From Oscillospiraceae bacterium (GTDB lineage Bacteria; Bacillota; Clostridia; Oscillospirales; Ruminococcaceae), in the NCBI GenBank assembly GCA_021769525.1, contig JAETSQ010000010.1, forward strand, positions 1 to 58,430: a stretch of 58,430 nucleotides of DNA. Reading direction: 5' to 3'. Shown one piece after another: positions 43,570-54,647 of this stretch. The notes below the pieces were generated by a model. The model ran no database searches. It was given only the letters and a program-made list of their open reading frames with translations, and was not told where the DNA came from. The translations under genes were made by a program, and so were the position numbers. How positions within the stretch are numbered: position 1 is the first letter of the stretch; each line of letters begins with the position of its first letter.

Positions 43570-43594
43570 GGCCGATCCGCTCGGCCTCTTTTTT
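43570..43594 (+). terminator. Intrinsic terminator of the yab cluster
   Basis: GGCCGA/TCGGCC stem (43570-43586) followed by CTTTTTT. It is a near copy of the hairpin at 43377-43394. Confidence 0.75.
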
Positions 43595-43611
43595 CTGGAA
43601 AGGAGACGGCC

Positions 43612-44004
43612 ATGCCGGAGGCAACGCGAAGTGACTGGAAAACAAAGGAGATGCCGGAGAAAAACGAACCTTTCCCCCTGGAGATGGACCTGACCGCCGG
43701 TGAATTTTCCCTCCTGCGCCAGGGGCATATCCCGCAGGAGATGGAGGATAAGTGGTTCCTGTTCTTCGAGGAGGGGGTCCTCTACGTCTGCCGCAGCTGG
43801 ACAGGCTTCTGCATCTACCAAATACCGGTCTCCCCGGACGGAAAGATACGGGGCGGCACCGTGAACCGGGACCCGGAGCAGTACGGGGAGACTGACCCTT
43901 GCCGGGACGGGATCATGGCGGAATATCTGGTCAGCTGCCAGGTGGAGCGGCCCCAGACCAGGGACCTTATAATGGAATATATAAAATGGGGGAAAACGAA
44001 ATGA
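43612..44004 (+). CDS. Hypothetical protein
   Basis: The 130-residue product contains a compact alpha/beta pattern with the stretch KWFLFFEEGVLYVCRSWTGF. To my knowledge this resembles a small domain found alone or attached to macro-domain or ADP-ribosyl-processing proteins in Firmicutes, but the assignment is weak. There is no signal peptide or transmembrane helix. The ATG follows AAGGAGA. It overlaps the amidohydrolase gene by four bases, so the two are co-expressed. Confidence 0.65.
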   Translation: MPEATRSDWKTKEMPEKNEPFPLEMDLTAGEFSLLRQGHIPQEMEDKWFLFFEEGVLYVCRSWTGFCIYQIPVSPDGKIRGGTVNRDPEQYGETDPCRDGIMAEYLVSCQVERPQTRDLIMEYIKWGKTK

Positions 44005-45152
44005 TCATTCGGGGTGGTATGATCCATATCGGGGATGGGACCGTGGTCCGGGACGGATACATCCTCCTGGAGAGGGGAAAGATCACGGAGGTCTCCTCCG
44101 GGACCTACCGGGGAGAGGACCGGGAGGTGCTGGACGCCAGGGGGAAGATCATCACCCCCGGCTTTATCGACGCCCACTGCCACCTGGGGATGTGGGAGGA
44201 AGGGCTGGATTTTGAGGGGGATGACGGCAACGAGATGACCGACCCCTGCACCCCCCACCTCCGGGCCATCGACGCCATAAATCCCTTGGACCAAGCCTTC
44301 TCCGAGGCGTTGGATTACGGCATCACCACCGTGGTCACCGGACCCGGCAGCGCCAACCCGGTGGCCGGGCAGATCTGTGCCATGAAGACCTGGGGCCGGG
44401 TGGTGGACGAGATGGTGATAAAGGCCCCGGCGGGGATGAAATTCGCCTTAGGGGAAAACCCTAAAGGGGTCTACAACGACAAATCCCAGACCCCCATGAC
44501 CCGCATGGCCATCGCCGCCATCATCCGGGAGGAGCTCCAGAAGGCGAAGCGGTACCTGGAGGACTGCCGGAAGGCCCAGGAGGACCCGGACGCCGACCCG
44601 CCGGAGCTGGATGTGAAGTGCGAGGCGCTGGTCCCCGTGCTGGAGGGGAGGGTGAAGGCCCACTTCCACACCCACCGGGCGGACGACATCTGCACCGCCC
44701 TGCGGATCATCCGGGAGTTTGGGCTGGATGGGGTCATCGTCCACGGCACCGAGGGGTATCTCATCGCGGATACCATCGCAAAAGCCGGCGTGCCGGTGAT
44801 CTGCGGGCCCATCATCTCCACCAGGGGCAAGCCGGAGCTGAAAAACCTGGACCGCAAAAACACTGCCCTCCTGCTGGAGGCGGGGGTGAAGGTGGCTATC
44901 AATACCGATGCCCCGGAGGTGCCCATCGACCTGCTGGCCACCGAGGCGGCCATCGCGGTGCGGGCGGGGGTGCCGGAGGAAAAGGCCCTTCCTTTAATTA
45001 CCGGGAATCCCGCGGCCATCTGCGGCATCGGTGACCGGGTGGGGCGTATCGCCCCCGGCCTGGACGGGGACATCCTGATCTTTGACCGGGAGCCCATCGG
45101 CCTGCTGGTGAGGCCGGAGCATATCTTTGTGGGCGGGAAGCCGGTGCGATAA
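44001..45152 (+). CDS. Metal-dependent amidohydrolase
   Basis: A 383-residue cytosolic hydrolase of the imidazolonepropionase-like amidohydrolase group. A beta-sandwich surrounds a TIM barrel with metal ligands: DAHCH (H59, H61), HFHTHR in the middle, HGTE, and NTDAPE, whose aspartate is the usual catalytic acid. The substrate is unknown; no histidine-utilisation genes are nearby. The ATG at 44001 is preferred over ATG 43986 because GGGGGA lies eight bases upstream. Confidence 0.87.
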   Translation: MIIRGGMIHIGDGTVVRDGYILLERGKITEVSSGTYRGEDREVLDARGKIITPGFIDAHCHLGMWEEGLDFEGDDGNEMTDPCTPHLRAIDAINPLDQAFSEALDYGITTVVTGPGSANPVAGQICAMKTWGRVVDEMVIKAPAGMKFALGENPKGVYNDKSQTPMTRMAIAAIIREELQKAKRYLEDCRKAQEDPDADPPELDVKCEALVPVLEGRVKAHFHTHRADDICTALRIIREFGLDGVIVHGTEGYLIADTIAKAGVPVICGPIISTRGKPELKNLDRKNTALLLEAGVKVAINTDAPEVPIDLLATEAAIAVRAGVPEEKALPLITGNPAAICGIGDRVGRIAPGLDGDILIFDREPIGLLVRPEHIFVGGKPVR

Positions 45153-45183
45153 ACCAGTTTTTTCCAAAATCCCGAAAATGGAC

Positions 45184-45212
45184 TTGTAATTTTCCATAAA
45201 ATAGGATATACT
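45184..45212 (+). promoter_or_regulatory. Promoter of hpf
   Basis: TTGTAA (45184-45189), 17-base spacer, TATACT (45207-45212). Confidence 0.6.
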
Positions 45213-45272
45213 TGTGGTAAGGATTTCGGTAAATAGCCAGTCCCCAAAAAATCGGACAAGGAGCGTGGTCTT

Positions 45273-45809
45273 ATGATGAACATCACCTATATGGGAAGGA
45301 AGACGACCATCAAGGATTCCTTCAAGGAATACGCCGCGAAGCGCTTAAAGCGCCTGGAAAAGTTCTTTGACGATGACCCCAGCGTGATGATCGTGGTGAC
45401 CAACGAGGGGGACGAGGAAACGGTGGAGGTCACCATCAAATCCCGCGGGATGTTTTTCCGGGGGGAGAAGACCAGCCGGGACCGCCAGATCTCCCTGGAC
45501 CTGGTAGCCGATGTCCTCTCCAGCCAGATCGTCCGCAACAAGAACCGCCTGGAGCGCCGCCTCAAGACCCCGGTGCCCGCTCCCGCGGAGCTGGAGCTGC
45601 CGGATGTGGCGGAACGGGAGGAGCCGGACGTCCTGGTAAAGACCAAGAAATTCCCGGTGGCGGTGATGGACGTGGAGGAGGCCATCCTCCAGATGAACCT
45701 CCTGGGCCACGAGTTCTTCATGTTCCGCAACGGGGAGAGCGGCGAGGTGAACGTGGTCTACCGCCGCAAGGATGGCAACTACGGCCTGCTGGAGCCGGTG
45801 CGGGACTAG
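45273..45809 (+). CDS. hpf: Long-form ribosome hibernation promoting factor
   Basis: Forms 100S ribosome dimers in slow growth. The 178-residue protein has the N-terminal HPF/RaiA domain (residues 1-95) and the C-terminal dimerisation domain (VVKTKKF-type, then MNLLGHEFFMFRN and VVYRRKDGNYGLL). AAGGAG lies nine bases upstream of ATG 45273; ATG 45276 is an alternative. It has a monocistronic layout with its own promoter and terminator. Confidence 0.95.
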   Translation: MMNITYMGRKTTIKDSFKEYAAKRLKRLEKFFDDDPSVMIVVTNEGDEETVEVTIKSRGMFFRGEKTSRDRQISLDLVADVLSSQIVRNKNRLERRLKTPVPAPAELELPDVAEREEPDVLVKTKKFPVAVMDVEEAILQMNLLGHEFFMFRNGESGEVNVVYRRKDGNYGLLEPVRD

Positions 45810-45868
45810 GGACAAGCCCTCTTGCCGCCCCGAAGAGGCGGCCGGGATAGAAGTAATCATAGGAATAG

Positions 45869-45902
45869 ACAGCGGGGAGCCACCGGCTTTCCGCTGTTTT
45901 TT
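45869..45902 (+). terminator. Intrinsic terminator of hpf
   Basis: Arms ACAGCGGGGAGCC and GGCTTTCCGCTGT (45869-45897, two wobble or mismatched positions) followed by a run of T to 45902. Confidence 0.7.
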
Positions 45903-45926
45903 GAGGAAGAGGAATGGAGTGAAAGG

Positions 45927-47051
45927 ATGGAGCAGTTTCGATTTGCCTGCCCCTGCGGCTTTGGGCTGGAAAGCGTCCTCAGCGGGGAGCTGAAGCGGCT
46001 GGGGATGGAGGAGGTGACGGCGGCGGACGGCCGGGTGGACTTTACCGGGACGGCGGCGGACCTCTGCCGGGCCAACCTGTGGCTGCGCACCGCGGAGCGG
46101 GTGCTGGTGGTGCTGGGGAGTTTTCCGGCCACCTCCTTTTCCCAGCTCTTCGACCGGGTGGAACAGCTCCCCTTTGAGCGGTTCATCGGCAGGAAGGACC
46201 GCTTCCCGGTAAAGGGCTGGTCCCTGGACTCCCGGCTCCACAGCGTCCCGGACTGCCAGTCCATCATCAAAAAGGCGGCGGTAAAGCGCCTGGAGCGGGT
46301 CTATGGCATCGGTTGGTTCGAGGAGACCGGCGCCCTGTACCAGATCCAGTTTTCCATCCGGAAGGACCGGGTGACCATCCTGCTGGATACCTCCGGGCCG
46401 GGGCTGCACAAGCGGGGCTACCGCCGGGTCCAGAACCTGGCCCCCATCAAGGAGACCCTTGCCGCGGGGATCTTGGACATCGCCCGCATCTATCCGGATA
46501 CGCAGCTCTACGACCCCTTCTGCGGCAGCGGCACCTTCCTGGTGGAGGGGGCCTATAAGGCGAAGAACATCGCCCCAGGGCTGTACCGGCGGTTCGCGGC
46601 GGAGGCCTGGGACTGCATCCCCAAGGACCTCTGGCGGCTCCAGCGGGAGGAGGCCCTTTCCCAGGTGCGCGGGGATGTCACCTTCCGGGCCTTCGGCAGC
46701 GACATCAGCCCGGAGGCCCTGGAGATCACCGCCGGGAACCTGAAAAACGCCAGGGTCTCCTCCCTGGCGGAGCTCCGGCGGATGGACGTGCGGGATTTTG
46801 CCCCTCCGGAAGAACGGTCCATCGTGGTCTGCAACCCGCCCTACGGGGAGCGGCTGCTGGACCGGGAGGAGGCGGAGGAGCTGTGCCGGGTGATGGGGAG
46901 GGTGTTCCGGCCCTCGGACCGGGTGGGGTACTACATCATCAGCTCGGTGGAGAACTTTGAGGAGCTCTTCGGCCGCCCGGCGGATAAGCGGAGAAAGCTC
47001 TACAACGGCATGATGAAGTGCCAGCTCTACCTGTACTTCCCGCAGCGGTAA
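45927..47051 (+). CDS. THUMP-domain class I SAM-dependent RNA methyltransferase (RlmL/YpsC-like)
   Basis: A 374-residue methyltransferase. The N-terminal THUMP RNA-binding domain covers about residues 40-150. The SAM-binding motif DPFCGSGT is at 196-203, and NPPYGE at 303-308 is diagnostic of N6-adenine or N2-guanine methylation. It resembles the methylase half of RlmL and Bacillus YpsC, which suggests m2G or related 23S rRNA modification. Start ATG 45927 is chosen with TGGAG upstream. Confidence 0.88.
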   Translation: MEQFRFACPCGFGLESVLSGELKRLGMEEVTAADGRVDFTGTAADLCRANLWLRTAERVLVVLGSFPATSFSQLFDRVEQLPFERFIGRKDRFPVKGWSLDSRLHSVPDCQSIIKKAAVKRLERVYGIGWFEETGALYQIQFSIRKDRVTILLDTSGPGLHKRGYRRVQNLAPIKETLAAGILDIARIYPDTQLYDPFCGSGTFLVEGAYKAKNIAPGLYRRFAAEAWDCIPKDLWRLQREEALSQVRGDVTFRAFGSDISPEALEITAGNLKNARVSSLAELRRMDVRDFAPPEERSIVVCNPPYGERLLDREEAEELCRVMGRVFRPSDRVGYYIISSVENFEELFGRPADKRRKLYNGMMKCQLYLYFPQR

Positions 47052-47056
47052 GGAAA

Positions 47057-47099
47057 GCACCCCGGCGGCGAAAAAACGCGCTGCCGGGGTGTGGCTTTT
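47057..47099. terminator. Bidirectional terminator between the methyltransferase and the ferritin-like gene
   Basis: Arms GCACCCCGGC (47057-47066) and GCCGGGGTGT (47083-47092), then CTTTTA on plus; the A-run in the loop gives T-rich sequence on minus. Confidence 0.6.
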
Positions 47100-47604
47100 A
47101 GTGGCGGGGGCAGCCGCAGCCGGTGATCTCCTCCCGGAGCAGCTGGACGTGGAGGGCCTCATCCATGGCGATGCGCCTGAGCACCGCCTGGATCTTGGGA
47201 TCCTGGATGCGGCAGGCCGCCTTCTGGTAGGCATCCACCGCGGCCACCTCGTCGGAGAGGCTCAGCAGCAGAGCCCCGCAGAGGTCCTTGCGGTAGCTGA
47301 CAAAGGAGCCGTTCCACCATTGGCGGCGGCCGCCGGCAAAGTCCGGGGTCCCCCCGCAGAGGCAGATGAGCCTTCCCAGCATCTCCAGGTGGTGCATCTC
47401 CACAATGGCGATGCTCCGCAGCAGCTTGGCAATCTTCTCTTGGCTCTCGCTTAATACAAAGCTCTGGTAGCAATACTGTGTGATAGCCCCCAGCTCGCTC
47501 CTGCGGCCGGCGTACAGATCCCGCAGGATGGGAAGGAAGGCCGGGTTGGGGCAGGTGACCTCCACAGGGGGATAGGGGAGGTCGCATTGGCAGCGTTTAT
47601 CCAT
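47098..47604 (-). CDS. Ferritin-like diiron protein
   Basis: A 168-residue four-helix protein with ferritin/rubrerythrin-type ligands: E37, the E69-x2-H72 pair (IVEMHHLEM), E119 and the E149-x2-H152 pair (MDEALHVQ). N- and C-terminal cysteines (CQCD, CGCP) may bind additional metal or form disulfides. A rubredoxin domain is absent. The role is probably peroxide reduction or iron handling; CotJC-like spore association is possible, given a CATAGAAT element upstream on the minus strand, but this is weak. GAGGTG lies seven bases before the ATG. Confidence 0.75.
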   Translation of the reverse strand: MDKRCQCDLPYPPVEVTCPNPAFLPILRDLYAGRRSELGAITQYCYQSFVLSESQEKIAKLLRSIAIVEMHHLEMLGRLICLCGGTPDFAGGRRQWWNGSFVSYRKDLCGALLLSLSDEVAAVDAYQKAACRIQDPKIQAVLRRIAMDEALHVQLLREEITGCGCPRH

Positions 47605-47776
47605 GGCATAGCACCTCGTTTTCCGGTTTTCCCCATTCTATGCAGGCCGGGCCCCGTCCGGTGAGGAAGGACCTGCATTTATAGCCGGACGTTGTTGGAT
47701 GGTTGTGAATACAGGCTCTAAAATTCAACCTATGGCGGGATGGGGAATATACTGGAACAGGAAACGGGGTGGAGAA

Positions 47777-48469
47777 ATGATGATCCGCAGGGGACAAAAA
47801 AGCAAAAAAAGGCGGCTGCGCTTCAAATGCCTGCTGCTGGCCGCCCTCCTGATCGCCGCGGTGCTGGGGGCGGATGCCCAGCTCCGCCCGGCCATCACGG
47901 CGGCGGCGGGGAGCCAGGCCAATCTTTACGCCACCCAGGCCATCCAGGAGGCGGTCTTCCGGGAGGTGGAGGCGCTGGAGCTGGAGTATGGGGACCTGGT
48001 GCGCCTCACCTACAGCGACCAGGGGACGGTGACCTCCCTACAGACGGATATGCTGGCCATGTCCAAGCTCCAGTCCTCGGTGACCTCTTCGGTGATCGAG
48101 AGCGTCCTGCGGTTCAGCAGCCAGCGGATCACCCTCCCGGCGGGGACCCTCACAGGCAACCCCTTCCTCTCCGGCTGGGGGCCGGAGGTGGAGGTCCGCC
48201 TGATACCGGCGGGGTTTGTCCAGACCCAGGTGAAGAACGTCTTTGACTCGGCGGGGATCAACCAGACCCGCCACCAGATCCTCCTCAACGTCCGGCTGGA
48301 CATCCAGGCGGTGCTGCCCGGATACGCCATCTCGAATCAGGTGGATACCGACATCTGCCTGGCGGAGACGGTGATCGTCGGGCTGGTACCGGGGGCCTAC
48401 ACCTGGGTCTCCGACGGCACCGACCCCCTGGTGGGGATGATCCAGGACTACGGGGCGGGGGAGGATTAG
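47777..48469 (+). CDS. yunB: Sporulation protein YunB
   Basis: A 230-residue membrane-anchored protein. A basic N terminus (RRGQKSKKRRLRFK) and one helix precede a domain with the YunB pattern: ATQAIQEAVFREV, an Asp/Gln-rich strand (VTSLQTDMLAMSKLQS) and GNPFLSGWGPEVEVRLIPAG. In Bacillus it is made under sigma-E and contributes to spore formation. The ATG at 47777 follows GGGGTGGAG. An AATATACT element near 47752 could be a sporulation -10. Confidence 0.9.
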   Translation: MMIRRGQKSKKRRLRFKCLLLAALLIAAVLGADAQLRPAITAAAGSQANLYATQAIQEAVFREVEALELEYGDLVRLTYSDQGTVTSLQTDMLAMSKLQSSVTSSVIESVLRFSSQRITLPAGTLTGNPFLSGWGPEVEVRLIPAGFVQTQVKNVFDSAGINQTRHQILLNVRLDIQAVLPGYAISNQVDTDICLAETVIVGLVPGAYTWVSDGTDPLVGMIQDYGAGED

Positions 48470-48478
48470 AAATTTTGA

Positions 48479-48507
48479 TTGTATTGCCCCGCAAATTATG
48501 GTAAAAT
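48479..48507 (+). promoter_or_regulatory. Promoter of ligA-gatC
   Basis: TTGTAT (48479-48484), 17-base spacer, TAAAAT (48502-48507). Confidence 0.6.
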
Positions 48508-48528
48508 AGTTTAGTTAAAACGAGGTGA

Positions 48529-50804
<2,276 letters not shown>

Positions 50805-50857
50805 AACTGAGACTACAACTGTAATTGTGATGACGAGAAACAGGAGGAGGAATGGCC

Positions 50858-52318
50858 ATGAGCCTGTATCAGCATACCGCCAAGGAGCTGCATGAAAAGC
50901 TCCTAAAAAAGGAGTGCAGCGCCAAGGAGATCGCGGAGTCGGTCTTTGCCCGCATCGACGCCTGCGAGGAGCGGGTGGGGGCCTACGTGACCCTGGAGCG
51001 GGAGGGGGCCATGGCCGCCGCCCAGGCGGTGGACCAAAAGATCGCGGCGGGGGAGAGCATCGGCCCCCTGGCCGGCATCCCCGTGGCGGTGAAGGACAAC
51101 ATCTGCACCAAGGGGGTGCTGACCACCTGCGCCTCCCGGATGCTCTATAACTTCCGCCCCCCCTACGACGCCACCGTGGTGGAAAAGCTCCGGGGCGCGG
51201 ACTATGTCATGACCGGCAAGGCCAACATGGACGAGTTCGCCATGGGCTCCTCCTGCGAGACCTCGTATTTTAAGAAGACCGCCAACCCCCACGACCTCGC
51301 CAGGGTCCCAGGGGGCTCCTCCGGCGGCTCCGCGGCGGCGGTAGCGGCAGGGGAGGCGGTGCTTGCCCTGGGGAGCGACACCGGCGGCTCCATCCGCCAG
51401 CCGGCTTCCCTCTGCGGGGTCATCGGATTAAAACCCACCTACGGCTCGGTGTCCCGGTACGGGCTGGTGGCCTTTGCCTCCTCCCTGGACCAGATCGGCC
51501 CCTTCGGCCGCTGTGTGGAGGATGTGGCCGCCCTCTACGGTGCTATTTGCGGCAGGGATAAAATGGACGCCACCACCGCCCGGCGGGATTATCCCGATTT
51601 TTCCGCTTTTAACGGGGATGTAAGGGGGCTGCGCATCGGCATCCCCAAGGAATACTTTGGCCCTGGGGTGGACCCGGAGGTAAAGGAGCTGGTCCATGCC
51701 GCCCTCCGGGAGCTGGAGAGCGCCGGGGCGGTCCTCAAGGAACTGAGCCTCCCCGGCACCGATTACGCCCTCTCCGCCTACTACATCATCTCCTCCGCCG
51801 AGGCCTCCTCCAACCTGGCCCGGTTCGATGGGGTGAAGTACGGCTACCGGGCCGAGGAGTATGACGGCCTCCTGGATATGTACGAAAAGACCCGGAGCCA
51901 GGGCTTCGGGGATGAGGTAAAGCGCCGCATCATGCTGGGGACCTTCGTCCTCAGCTCCGGCTACTACGATGCCTATTACAACAAGGCAAAGCTCTTCCAG
52001 AAGGCTCTGCGGGCGGAGTTCGTGGCGGCGTTTGAGGACTGTGACCTCATCGCCACCCCCACCTCGCCTACCGTCGCCTTCCGTCTGGAGGAGAACGTGG
52101 ACGATCCCCTGAAGATGTACGCCGCCGATGTCTGCACCATCGCGGTGAACATCGCCGGGCTGCCCGGCCTTTCCGTCCCCTGTGGCGTGTCAGAGGGGCT
52201 GCCGGTGGGGATGCAGCTCATCGGTCCCCGCTTCTCGGAACAGCGGCTCTTCGACACCGCCTATGCGTTCCAGCAGCTCCGGGGCGGCAGCCTTTGCCCG
52301 ATGCCGGAGCTGGCCTGA
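50858..52318 (+). CDS. gatA: Asp/Glu-tRNA amidotransferase subunit A
   Basis: Amidase subunit that releases ammonia from glutamine for transamidation of misacylated tRNA. The Ser-cisSer-Lys triad is visible: K79 (AVKDN), S154 (GGSSGGSAA) and S178 (DTGGSIR). Length is 486. ATG 50858 is preferred because AGGAGGAGG (50842-50850) is too close to ATG 50852. Confidence 0.96.
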   Translation: MSLYQHTAKELHEKLLKKECSAKEIAESVFARIDACEERVGAYVTLEREGAMAAAQAVDQKIAAGESIGPLAGIPVAVKDNICTKGVLTTCASRMLYNFRPPYDATVVEKLRGADYVMTGKANMDEFAMGSSCETSYFKKTANPHDLARVPGGSSGGSAAAVAAGEAVLALGSDTGGSIRQPASLCGVIGLKPTYGSVSRYGLVAFASSLDQIGPFGRCVEDVAALYGAICGRDKMDATTARRDYPDFSAFNGDVRGLRIGIPKEYFGPGVDPEVKELVHAALRELESAGAVLKELSLPGTDYALSAYYIISSAEASSNLARFDGVKYGYRAEEYDGLLDMYEKTRSQGFGDEVKRRIMLGTFVLSSGYYDAYYNKAKLFQKALRAEFVAAFEDCDLIATPTSPTVAFRLEENVDDPLKMYAADVCTIAVNIAGLPGLSVPCGVSEGLPVGMQLIGPRFSEQRLFDTAYAFQQLRGGSLCPMPELA

Positions 52319-52336
52319 AGGAAGGGGTGAATGAGG

Positions 52337-53773
52337 ATGAAGTATATTACCGTCATCGGCCTGGAGGTCCACGCCGAGCTCTCCACTAAGACCAAGATCT
52401 ATTGCAGCTGCAAGAACTCCTTCGGCTCGGAGGTGAATTCCAACTGCTGCCCCAACTGCACCGGTATGCCGGGGAGCCTCCCCACCCTCAACGAGAAGGT
52501 GGTGGAGTACGCCATCCGCATGGGCTACGCCACGAACTGCACCATCAACCCCGTCTGCAAGGCGGACCGGAAGAACTACTTCTACCCGGACCTGCCCAAG
52601 GCGTACCAAATTTCCCAGTTCGACATCCCCCTGTGCGAGCACGGCTATATCGATGCCGTGGTGGATGAGGAGGGGAACACCAAGCGGGTGGGCATCACCC
52701 GCATCCACATCGAAGAGGACGCCGGCAAGCTCATCCATTCGGAGAGCTTTTCCGGCAGCCTGGTGGATCTGAACCGCTGCGGGGTGCCTCTCATCGAGAT
52801 CGTTTCCGAGCCGGACCTGCGCTCCGCCCATGAGGCCAAGGCCTATCTGGATTCCATCCGGGCCATTTTGCAGTACCTGGATATTTCCGACTGCAAGATG
52901 CAGGAGGGCTCCATCCGCTGCGATGTCAACGTTTCCGTCATGCCGGAGGGCGCCACCGAGTTCGGCACCCGGTGCGAGATGAAGAACGTCAACGGCTTTT
53001 CTGCCGTGGAGCGGGCCATCGAGTACGAAGCCCGCCGCCAGATAGAAGTGCTGGAGGCCGGCGGTACCATCAGCCAGGAGACCCGCCGCTGGGACGACCT
53101 GGCGGGGAAGAACTACCTGCTGCGCTCCAAGGAGGACGCCCAGGACTACCGCTACTTCCCGGAACCGGACCTGGGGGCCATCGTGGTGCCGGAGGAGCTG
53201 CTGGAGGAGCTCCGGGCCACCATCCCGGAGCTGCCGGGGCACAAACTCCTGCGGTACATGAAGGAGACCGGCCTGCCCTTCTTTGACGCCAACCTCCTTT
53301 GTGAGAACCCGGACAAGGCGGATTACTTTGAGCGGTGTCTGGCTCTGGGCCGGTGCCAGCCCAAGGCTGTCTCCAACTGGCTGCTGGGAGATGTCTCCCG
53401 CATCCTCAACGAGAAGAACAAGACCCTGGCGGACACGAAGCTCACCCCGGAAAAGCTCTGCGATATGATCGCCCTCATCGAAAAGAAGACCATCTCCAAC
53501 ACCGCCGGCAAGACGGTGCTGGAGGAGATCATCTGGAGCGACAAGACCCCGGACGATGTGGTGAAGGAGAAGGGCCTTGCCCAGATCAGCGACACCGGCG
53601 CCCTGGAGGCCGTGGTCCGGTCGGTCATCGACGCCAACGAGAAGGTGGTGAACGACTACCGGGGGGGCAAGACCAACGCCCTGGGCTTTTTGGTGGGCCA
53701 GTGTATGCGCCAGTCCAAGGGCCAGGGCAACCCCGCCGTCATCCGGGAGCTGCTGGAAAAGGCGCTGGGATAA
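52337..53773 (+). CDS. gatB: Asp/Glu-tRNA amidotransferase subunit B
   Basis: tRNA-binding kinase subunit that phosphorylates and then amidates Glu-tRNA(Gln) or Asp-tRNA(Asn). The signatures GLEVHAEL, CPNCTGMPGSLP, RKNYFYPDLPKAYQISQ and DVNVSVM are intact, with a helical YqeY-like C terminus. Length is 478 from ATG 52337 (AAGGAAGGGG nine bases upstream); ATG 52331 is an alternative. The gene order ligA-gatC-gatA-gatB points to one transcript. Confidence 0.96.
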   Translation: MKYITVIGLEVHAELSTKTKIYCSCKNSFGSEVNSNCCPNCTGMPGSLPTLNEKVVEYAIRMGYATNCTINPVCKADRKNYFYPDLPKAYQISQFDIPLCEHGYIDAVVDEEGNTKRVGITRIHIEEDAGKLIHSESFSGSLVDLNRCGVPLIEIVSEPDLRSAHEAKAYLDSIRAILQYLDISDCKMQEGSIRCDVNVSVMPEGATEFGTRCEMKNVNGFSAVERAIEYEARRQIEVLEAGGTISQETRRWDDLAGKNYLLRSKEDAQDYRYFPEPDLGAIVVPEELLEELRATIPELPGHKLLRYMKETGLPFFDANLLCENPDKADYFERCLALGRCQPKAVSNWLLGDVSRILNEKNKTLADTKLTPEKLCDMIALIEKKTISNTAGKTVLEEIIWSDKTPDDVVKEKGLAQISDTGALEAVVRSVIDANEKVVNDYRGGKTNALGFLVGQCMRQSKGQGNPAVIRELLEKALG

Positions 53774-53829
53774 ACTGGGTCCCAATGGGCATACTTTAGG
53801 AACGGAAGAAAATTGAAAGGAGGAGCGGC

Positions 53830-54519
53830 ATGAACTGGCTCAATAAGCTGGAACGAAAGTACGGGCGCTTCGGCATCCCGAACCTGATGATGTACATCAC
53901 CTCCACCATCCTGGTGTTCTATCTGGTGGAGCTGTTCGGGGGCGTCCCCATCCACCGGTGGCTCTGCTTTGACCGGAGGCTGATCCTCCAGGGCCAGGTG
54001 TGGCGCCTTTTTACCTTCCTCTTTGTGGATTACGGCGGGGGCCTGCTGACCATGGTGCTGATGCTGTACTTTTATTACTGGATCGGCTGCCGGCTGGAGT
54101 ACGCCTGGGGGAACTTTCAGTTCACCCTCTATTACCTCCTGGGGACCGTCGGGGCGGTGATCGGCGGGTTCATCATGGGCTCCACCAGCCCCACCTACCT
54201 GCACCTCTCCCTCTTCCTGGCCTACGCCACCCTTTTCCCCAACGAAGAGATCTTCTTTATGATGCTCATCCCCATCAAGGTGAAGTACCTGGGCTACCTG
54301 GACTGGGTGATCTTTGCCGCGGCGGTCCTCTTCCAGCCCTTCGCCGGGAAGGTGGCGGCGCTGCTGGCCCTGGCAAATTTCTTCATCTTCTTCTGGCCCT
54401 ATATCTCCGGGAGCATCCGCAACTACTTTAAGTACCGCAATGTGCGCAACAACTTCCGCAACCAGATGCGTAAAAACAACGTGGTCAAGGGCCCCTGGGA
54501 TGACGACCGGCGCTATTGA
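53830..54519 (+). CDS. Rhomboid-like membrane protein lacking the protease serine motif
   Basis: A 229-residue protein with about six helices and the rhomboid/Derlin-like core (GQVWRLFTFLFV corresponds to the family WRxxT motif, followed by LEYAWGNFQFTLYYLLG). The usual GxSG active-site segment is not seen at the expected place (STSPTYLHLSLFLAYATLFP), so it is probably a non-catalytic member. The tail is strongly basic, then acidic. The ATG follows AAAGGAGGAG. It sits directly upstream of spoIIIA but ends in its own terminator. Confidence 0.75.
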   Translation: MNWLNKLERKYGRFGIPNLMMYITSTILVFYLVELFGGVPIHRWLCFDRRLILQGQVWRLFTFLFVDYGGGLLTMVLMLYFYYWIGCRLEYAWGNFQFTLYYLLGTVGAVIGGFIMGSTSPTYLHLSLFLAYATLFPNEEIFFMMLIPIKVKYLGYLDWVIFAAAVLFQPFAGKVAALLALANFFIFFWPYISGSIRNYFKYRNVRNNFRNQMRKNNVVKGPWDDDRRY

Positions 54520-54539
54520 GCTTCCAGATCAGCATCCCC

Positions 54540-54579
54540 GCTCCCCGGCAGTGGAGTTTTCCACTGCCGGGGAGCTTTT
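54540..54579 (+). terminator. Intrinsic terminator upstream of spoIIIA
   Basis: A perfect 16-bp stem (54540-54555 with 54560-54575) followed by TTTT. Confidence 0.9.
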
Positions 54580-54581
54580 CT

Positions 54582-54611
54582 GTCATAAATCCGGACAGCC
54601 TCCCATATAGT
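54582..54611 (+). promoter_or_regulatory. Sigma-E-type promoter of the spoIIIA operon
   Basis: GTCATAAA (54582-54589), 14-base spacer, CATATAGT (54604-54611), close to the mother-cell sigma-E consensus. It is 37 bases before the spoIIIAA start and immediately after a terminator, which is the expected place. Confidence 0.65.
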
Positions 54612-54647
54612 GTAGGGACAGGCTCCACAGGGAAAGGGGGAGAGGAA

